DNA of 64,000 nucleotides from Colius striatus (taxonomy: Eukaryota; Chordata; Aves; Coliiformes; Coliidae), in NCBI RefSeq assembly GCF_028858725.1, contig NC_084790.1, positions 88,723,496 through 88,787,495 on the forward strand, written 5' to 3'. Positions 58,201 through 64,000 of the stretch are shown here, piece after piece; position 1 is the stretch's first letter, and each line of letters opens with the position of its first letter. The notes below the pieces were generated by a model. The model was not told the DNA's origin and ran no database searches. It saw only the letters and a list, made by a program, of their open reading frames with translations. A program made the translations under genes and the position numbers.

Positions 58201-58605
58201 AAGGGAGAAAGGAAGAAAGGAAAAAAGGAGAGAGAGAAAGGAAGAAAGATAGCAAAAGAAAGAAAGAAGAGAAAGAGAGAAGAAGGAAGGAGAAAGAGAG
58301 AAGAAGGAAGGAGAAAGGGAAGGGAAGGGAAGGGAAGGGAAGGGAAGGGAAGGGAAGGGAAGGGAAGGGAAGGGAAGGGAAGGGAAGGGAAGGGAAGGGA
58401 AGGGAAGGGAAGGGAAGGGAAGGGAAGGGAAGGGAAGGGAAGGAAAGGAAAGGAAAGGAAAGGAAAGGAAAGGAAAGGAAAGGAAAGGAAAGGAAAGGAA
58501 AGGAAAGGAAAGGAAAGGAAAGGAAAGGAAAGGAAAGGAAAGGAAAGGAAAGGAAAGGAAAGGAAAGGAGAAGGAGGGAAGGAAGGGAAGAGAAAGAAAG
58601 AAAGA
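58201..58605. repeat. Purine tract with (GGGAA)n then (GGAAA)n
   Basis: From 58254 to 58605 the + strand has no pyrimidine (352 bases). Inside, 58316-58440 is a (GGGAA) array of about 25 copies and 58441-58567 a (GGAAA) array of about 25 copies, with an abrupt switch. Flanks are looser GAAAG/GGAAG units. Confidence 0.97.
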
Positions 58606-59597
58606 CACAAACCATACTCAGTGCATTTATTACTTGATTGGGTGGAGATAAAGAGAGACATAAACCTGCAGGAAGGTGATACACGTGTTTGTTTGCAAGT
58701 TTCATTCCCAGGCAAGCTCTGAACTTACAAAGTGCTGAATTGTATAGAACAGTGGAGGCCCTTGGGTGCAGCACTGGTTGCTGCATGCACGTGCAAGGGC
58801 TGCACAGCTTCTGTGGGGGCTGTCACACAGGGTGACTGCCACAGCTCCCGAAGCACAGTGCTGGTGGGGAAGTCCTCTGCTGCCTTGTCATCACCTGTCC
58901 AGGCTGCCTGGGGCTCCAGAAAGTCTCACTTAGTCTGAAATCTGAAACTATAGGCCTGGATCCTGTAGCCTCAGTCAGACTTGGCAGTAGCAAAAGCCAC
59001 GCTTCTCCTCAGGGTTCAGGTGCCCTGCTCTGGCAGAACCTTCCAGGCAGGCCAGGTTTCTGCTTAGCCATGTGTGGAGACAACTCCTGGGATAAAGGAG
59101 TTACTACCAACTGCACATGGGGAGATCACTTGCGCCTATACAAGCTATCTGCTGGTACCCCAAGCCGCAGAACTGGCACACAAAGCAGCCAAAACGCTGC
59201 TGTGACGTGGAATCTGAGTCGTGTTTGAAGCCCAAGGGACTGTGAAGTTGAAACAGCCTGGAGAAGTTTATGTTACTGACTGACCATAGTCCACTGAGAG
59301 CTACCAAGCCTTGGTTTCCTGCAGGTCGCCACTCAGGGCTATGTGTATGATGGCATTTTGGTCCCAAGCTGTAGTTACACACTTCACTTTTTGCCTTTTG
59401 CTGTATTTAGTTCAGAGATCGTCAACACCATTTTCTGCTAAAGCTTTTACAGGACAGGTTGACGTTGGACACGGGGTTTGTTTCTACATGCCTGAAACAG
59501 ACACGTTTTTGCTGGGAAGTGATGTGTTTCTGTGTGTTAAATGGGAGGTTACCCAGGTGTTATGCACCAGCAGCACAACGTTGCAAAAGCACACACG
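58606..59597. other. Intergenic downstream of CPLX4
   Basis: Unique sequence; no gene seen. A run of 16 T lies at about 59675-59690 inside the probable CPLX4 3' UTR. Confidence 0.45.
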
Positions 59598-59603
59598 TTT
59601 AAT
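59598..59603 (-). promoter_or_regulatory. CPLX4: Possible CPLX4 poly(A) signal ATTAAA
   Basis: TTTAAT on the + strand gives ATTAAA about 300 bases after the CPLX4 stop. No canonical AATAAA is closer; use is uncertain. Confidence 0.3.
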
Positions 59604-59899
59604 GCATTTTGATAGCTTTGAAAAAGGTGGGAAAAGGCACATTTTATCCCCAAATTAGCTCTTTTTAAAGACCTTTTTTTTTTTTTTCCCACAAGGAAAA
59701 TGTTATGTTAAACACAAGGATCAGCTCTAACTCTGCACTAAGCACTGGCAACACGTACGTTTTTCTCCTCTTGAGGTTTTAAGTGTCTCTCTCTCTATCT
59801 ACTTTTAGACTGATACAGAGCTACGTGCACTTCTCTGCCTGCTCTCTGCAGCCTCTGCAAGACAAGACAATTCACAGCCCTTGGAGAGTGATGTGTCTC

Positions 59900-60127
59900 C
59901 TACATCACAGAACATTTCTGTTCAGCTGCCTGTTTCATTTCGGTGAAGGTGGCTTGTGCCTTCTCTTTGATCGCATCCATGTCCATGTTCTGGATGTTCT
60001 GCAGTTGTCCCAGGATCGAGTCCTTGTCCTCCTCCTCCACTTGATCTTCTGCCACCATCTTTTGAAGGTCTTCTGGCAAACCCACATCATCTCCAGCCAT
60101 CTGTATTTGATTCTCATCCAGTTCACT
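59900..60127 (-). CDS. CPLX4: Complexin-4, last coding exon (upstream exons outside window)
   Basis: The reverse strand from 60127 to the stop at 59902-59900 encodes 75 residues, starting [20 protein letters not shown] after an acceptor ending in TTTGTATCAG. It includes [20 protein letters not shown] and ends in the CAAX box CSVM, a farnesylation signal. Complexins bind SNARE complexes and control synaptic vesicle fusion; complexin 4 acts at retinal photoreceptor ribbon synapses. CSVM and the sequence match CPLX4 rather than CPLX3. The exon holds the C-terminal part (about 47% of the usual 160 residues); the SNARE-binding helix is encoded by earlier exons, which would lie beyond the window end since no match is seen up to 64000. 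Confidence 0.94.
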   Translation of the reverse strand, partial: SELDENQIQMAGDDVGLPEDLQKMVAEDQVEEEDKDSILGQLQNIQNMDMDAIKEKAQATFTEMKQAAEQKCSVM

Positions 60128-60247
60128 CTGATACAAAAAGCAGAGAGCAAAAACAGCACATGAGAGCATTTCTGCTGCCACAGGATCTTCCAAAGAGTCT
60201 CTTTTTTGTTCATTTATTCGTTTTATGGAGAACTGAAACTAATGTTC

Positions 60248-60965
60248 GTGCATCTGGGACAGAACAACCCCATGTGCCAGCACAGGCTGGGAAATGAACT
60301 GTTAGAGAGTGGTGTAGGGGAAAGGGAGCTGGGGGTGCTGGTGGGCAGCAGGATGAGCCTGAGCCAGCAACGTGCCCTTGTGGGCAAGAAGGCCAATGGC
60401 AGCCTGGGGTGTACCAGAAGGGCTGTGGGCAGGAGGTCAGAGAGGTTCTGCTCCCCCTCTACTCTGCCATAGTGAGACCACACCTGGAATGTGGGTCCAG
60501 TTCTGGGCCCTTCAGTTGCAGAAGGACAGGGAGCTGCTGGAGAGAGTTCAGTGCAGGGCCACAGAGGTGATGGAGTGGAGCATCTGCCTTGTGCTGAAAG
60601 GCTGAGGGAGCTGGGGCTCTGCAGCTTGGAGGAGACTGAGGGGTGACCTCATTCAAGTTACAAATCCATCAAGGGTGAGTGTCATAGGCTGTGCTCAGTG
60701 ATGGCCAATAACAGGACAATGGGAAATGGGGACAGGATGGAACAGAAGAGGTTCCAAAGAAACACAAGGACAAACTTGTTCCCTGTTGAGGTGAGGGAGC
60801 ACTGGCAGGGGCTGCCCAGATGGGCTGTGGAGGCTCCTTCTCTGGAGACATTCAACCCCAGCTGGATGAGTCCCTGTGTGCCCTGCTCTAGGTGGTGCTG
60901 CTCTGGCAGGGGGTTGCACTGGATGAGCTTTCCAGGTCCCTTCCAGCCCTTGGGATTCTGTGATT
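60248..60965 (+). mobile_element. CR1 LINE fragment in CPLX4 intron (antisense to the gene)
   Basis: About 720 bases from 'gggaaatgaactgttagaga' and 'aacgtgcccttgtgggcaag' through 'agggagctgctggagagagt' and 'cattcaaccccagctggatg' to a GGGATTCTGTGATTATGTG end. A diverged subtype, close to 34180-34330. Confidence 0.93.
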
Positions 60966-61082
60966 ATGTGAAATGCACAGATCTTGCTGCTGCGACCTGC
61001 TGCCTGGGCTTGTCTTCTGTGCTGCTATTTGGTCAGTGAAACAAGAGTTTTAGAAAAACTGTGTGGCTGCCATTTCCCCTTC

Positions 61083-61157
61083 TTGAGCAGGAGGTTGGGC
61101 TGGACGATCTCTAAAGCTCCCTTCCAACCCCTACCCTTCTGTGATTCTGTGGTTCCC
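61083..61157 (+). mobile_element. CR1 LINE 3' terminus, about 75 bases
   Basis: 'gttgggctggacgatctcta' then 'cttccaacccctacccttct' and a GTGATTCTGTGG tail. Only the last part of the element inserted. Confidence 0.92.
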
Positions 61158-62589
61158 TGTTCCTTTGTTGTTGGCAGGTATTTTTCAGTATTCCTGAAGA
61201 ATACTTCCTGAGGAAAGAGACATTAAGCTTGTGTAAGGATTACTGGGGAAAAAAAGGTCCCCATCTTCCCAAACCACATCTAAACTACATCTAGGTCGGT
61301 GGTTGGCATCTCTAGTTGTGAGGAGGAGCAGAGGCTGCCTGGCACACACTCAGAGCAGTGTTGCAGTGCTGGTAAGTGGGGTAATAGGAGGACTTGGACA
61401 ACAAAAGAGAGGATGGAGGTTGGGTGTGAGTCTGAGAAAGAGAGAGGAGGCAGGAGAAGGAGCTGGTTAAGCAATTGGAAGGGCCGAGGGCAGTCGGTGC
61501 TGCCCACGCTTGCTCAGATGCTGTCAGAGGGGCTGCGTCCTCTGGCACACAATGGTGGGTTTGTTCACGTTCTGTGGTGGATTCTGATGGATCCAGAGCT
61601 CAGAAGAAGAGGATATTTTGACATAGTTCACACATCAAAGATAAGCATTAATGCCTCATTACATCTCCGAAATGAAGCATGACAGCAGCAAAGGGCCGAC
61701 CCGAACAAGCAGCAACGCTGTCGGCAGGAGGTGTTCCTGAGAGTGAGAGGGGTCTAGGGTCTGTGTGCATGAATGAAGGGATGGACATGAGCAATGTCTG
61801 TGTAGTTTTAGGCCTTTAGCAAGGACAGACAGACTAGGATGCTTGACTGCATCACCACTGTTTCCTGTTACATAGGTTGGCACAGCTTCACGTTTGCAAT
61901 AACTGCACTTCTCTTTAACCTGGTTTCTCCCTGTACCTCTGAGGAAAACACAGAGAGGTGTACCATGACCATTACTACTGTATGGCTGAAGTGGGTGAGG
62001 ATGCCTCTTGACCCCTCGGGGTAAAGGTTGCTGCTTTGAGATCTGTGGGAGCTAGAAACAATTTCCCAAGTGGCAGAGTATGCCTCGCTGATTGTGTAGC
62101 AGATAAAAAAAGAACGTGTTAAGCTTTTAATCAGCAAGTGCTGGCTGTGGAAAGAGCTGATGGCCCTTTCAAATCCTCCCAGGTAGCAGAAGAGTCTGAT
62201 AGATCCTGGGCTAATTACTGAAAAAGTCTCCCTAAGCAATCACACATGTGAGGATGTGAACACACTTTGGGGATGTGAACAATCTTTTGGCATGTTCTTG
62301 CACCAAAGCTCCTTGTCCCACCTGAGATATGGTGCACAACAGAGTTTAGGGGTTGAAAGTACTCTCTGACTGAAGAAGAACATATTCAAATGTAGTCTAA
62401 AGCATTACAGTTCTGCACAAGTCACCTGCCTCTACCCAGCTGGCATTTAGGCTTTCCTTGGAAAGACCTGGTATGAGCTTTCACAGGGTAGAGTCACCCA
62501 ACACAAGCCAAGCAGCACATCAGACGTGTGTGGTCTCTTTCTTCTGAGGTTCATCAGATCTTGTTCTGTTATTGAATAATTTTGATTCG
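61158..62589 (-). other. CPLX4 intron, unique part
   Basis: No exon with complexin features is found on the reverse strand, and no repeat. Confidence 0.5.
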
Positions 62590-63000
62590 AAAAGCCCCTG
62601 AAGCTGCTGCAGTCCCAGCCCTGCCCTCACCCTGCCCAGCCCAGCACTGACCCACAGCCCTCAGCACCTCAGCCCCACGGCTTTGGGATCCCTCCAGGGC
62701 TGGGCACTCCCCCAGCTCCCTGGGCAGCCTGGCACAGGGGCTCACACCCCTCTCAGGGAAACAGTTCTGCCTCAGCTCCAGCCTCAGCCTCCCCTGGGGC
62801 AACTCCAGCCCCTTTCCTCTCGTCCTGTCATTCATTGCTGGGGAGCAGAGCCTGACCCCCAGCTCCCTGCAGCCTCCTGTCAGGGAGTGTCAGAGAGTGC
62901 TGCTGTCTCCCCTCAGGCTCCTCTTCTCCAGGCTCAACACCCCCATTCCCTCAGCCCCTCCCCAGCACCCTTGTGTTCCAGCCCCTTCCCCAGCTCTGTT
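62590..63000 (-). mobile_element. CR1 LINE fragment (antisense strand)
   Basis: CT-rich strand of a CR1 3' region: 'cagtcccagccctgccctca', 'cacggctttgggatccctcc', 'cagctccagcctcagcctcc', 'cctcttctccaggctcaaca'. It is the same subtype as the piece at 4.3 kb. Confidence 0.85.
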
Positions 63001-64000
63001 GCTTTGATTTGGAATGGAAGCATAGAATTAGGTTTCTCGGTTTACTTGTTGGGATTTATGCTGGGTTTTATGCTTTTTTTAAAGCCTAGTGGAGATCAGT
63101 TGAAGCCAGTTTTCTCACAAGGCCAGATTTTCCCCCAGGATGAAAAATCAGGCTAATGTTGCAAATTGCTAAATACACAGTGAGGCTGCAGCTCCAAGCC
63201 CTCCTGGAAGTCAGGGTCAGGAATGTGATGCTGGAAATGCACCGTGTCTGTTAGTTTCAGACAGCAGCTTGCTATCAGTGTGACCAAGGCGTGTAGGTCC
63301 CAGCTGTCCCAGCATGTGCACACACAGGGATTGTTCCTCTCCCAAGGCCAGACGTGGCTCTGACAGTGGTCGAGGCATTACCCAGCCACACACCTCCGCA
63401 GTTTGGACTACAGAGAGCATAAAGAGCAGGGAGATCTCACAGGCAGGACAGTGGGGCCGTGGGCTCTAACCATCCCACACAGAGTATGCCTTTGGGTCCT
63501 GGCAAACCTGCTCTGGATGGGGTGGCCTCTCTCCAGATGACTTTAATCTCCATAGTCTCCAGGTCTCTGCAAGTGTTCAGACACCCTTTTAGGAGCTCTG
63601 AGAACACGGAAGAAACCTCTATTCTAGGAAATGAAATATGCCTGGCACTGGTCTCTTGCCTCAAGGCCAGCTGGCCTGGAGCAGCCCACTGCCATGCTAT
63701 TGGACTCTCACCCTACCAAACAGGGTGGTCCCATCTTGCTGCCCGTTGGGAATGCCTATCCTCACTCCCAGGCTGGCCCTGGGAACTGCTTGGGAGAGTG
63801 CCCAGGCCAAAACTGGGTCAGACACTATTCTGACAACTCCACAGCACAGGCGACAGAGTCCTAGTGCCTGGTAACATTCTTTGACCCTGACTATGCATCT
63901 GATGTCGCCACACTGGGATCTGCTCTGTTGTAGGTGCAATACAACACAGAGCTCTTTACACATACCTGGTATACAGGTGTAAGCAGAAAACAGTCTGAGC
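63001..64000 (-). other. CPLX4 intron, unique part to window end
   Basis: No gene or repeat recognised; it should lead to the earlier CPLX4 exons beyond 64000. Confidence 0.45.

Noticed and set aside
1-60127. Assignment to the ZNF592-SEC11A-NMB paralogous block
   Set aside because: SEC11 residues ([23 protein letters not shown]), GRP APLQPGG/KIYPRG and CPLX CAAX CSVM match the ZNF532-SEC11C-GRP-RAX-CPLX4 set.
60128-64000. Earlier CPLX4 exons
   Set aside because: No reverse-strand segment encodes the complexin central helix (EEYEEYQKQ or REKYRLPK type), so these exons are taken to be outside the window.

Overview
This is vertebrate nuclear DNA, almost certainly from a bird. The evidence is the compact gene spacing, GC-rich CpG-island promoters, about 19 truncated CR1 LINE copies (the typical avian repeat) and the near absence of other dispersed repeats. 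Five protein genes can be identified from their own sequence. In + strand order they are ZNF532 (last 123 codons and 3' UTR, +), SEC11C (complete, six coding exons, +), GRP (complete, three coding exons, +), RAX (complete, three exons, -) and CPLX4 (last exon only, -). The same order occurs at human 18q21.32. From general knowledge this block is Z-linked in chicken, but the window itself does not show that.

Layout: 1-2.02 kb ZNF532 end; 2-17.8 kb non-coding with CR1 pieces, a GGGGCW hexamer array at 4.5-4.9 kb and a possible solo LTR at 14 kb; 17.9-24.85 kb SEC11C with its CpG island and two ZNF143-type sites; 24.9-35.6 kb intergenic with CR1 pieces and a perfect (GAGAA)38 array; 35.6-40.9 kb GRP; 41-47.3 kb intergenic with two CR1 copies, an orphan CpG island, AT-rich candidate enhancers and a 51/76-bp minisatellite that ends just beyond the RAX poly(A) signal; 47.3-50 kb RAX; 50-59.6 kb RAX upstream region with three candidate enhancers, CR1 copies and a long purine tract; 59.6-60.13 kb CPLX4 last exon, with its intron running to the window end.

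The genes do not form one pathway. ZNF532 is a nuclear zinc-finger protein. SEC11C is a catalytic subunit of the ER signal peptidase. GRP is a secreted bombesin-like neuropeptide precursor. RAX is the eye-field and retina homeodomain factor. CPLX4 is a farnesylated complexin of retinal ribbon synapses. RAX and CPLX4 share a retinal theme, so homeodomain/OTX/SOX-like motif clusters around RAX are the most interesting non-coding sequence.

No new protein system was found. Every long open frame outside the five genes is explained by tandem repeats, CpG-rich sequence or CR1. The best leads are regulatory candidates (51.2, 44.2, 55.1 and 53.9 kb), the orphan CpG island at 42.5-43 kb and the higher-order minisatellite beside RAX.
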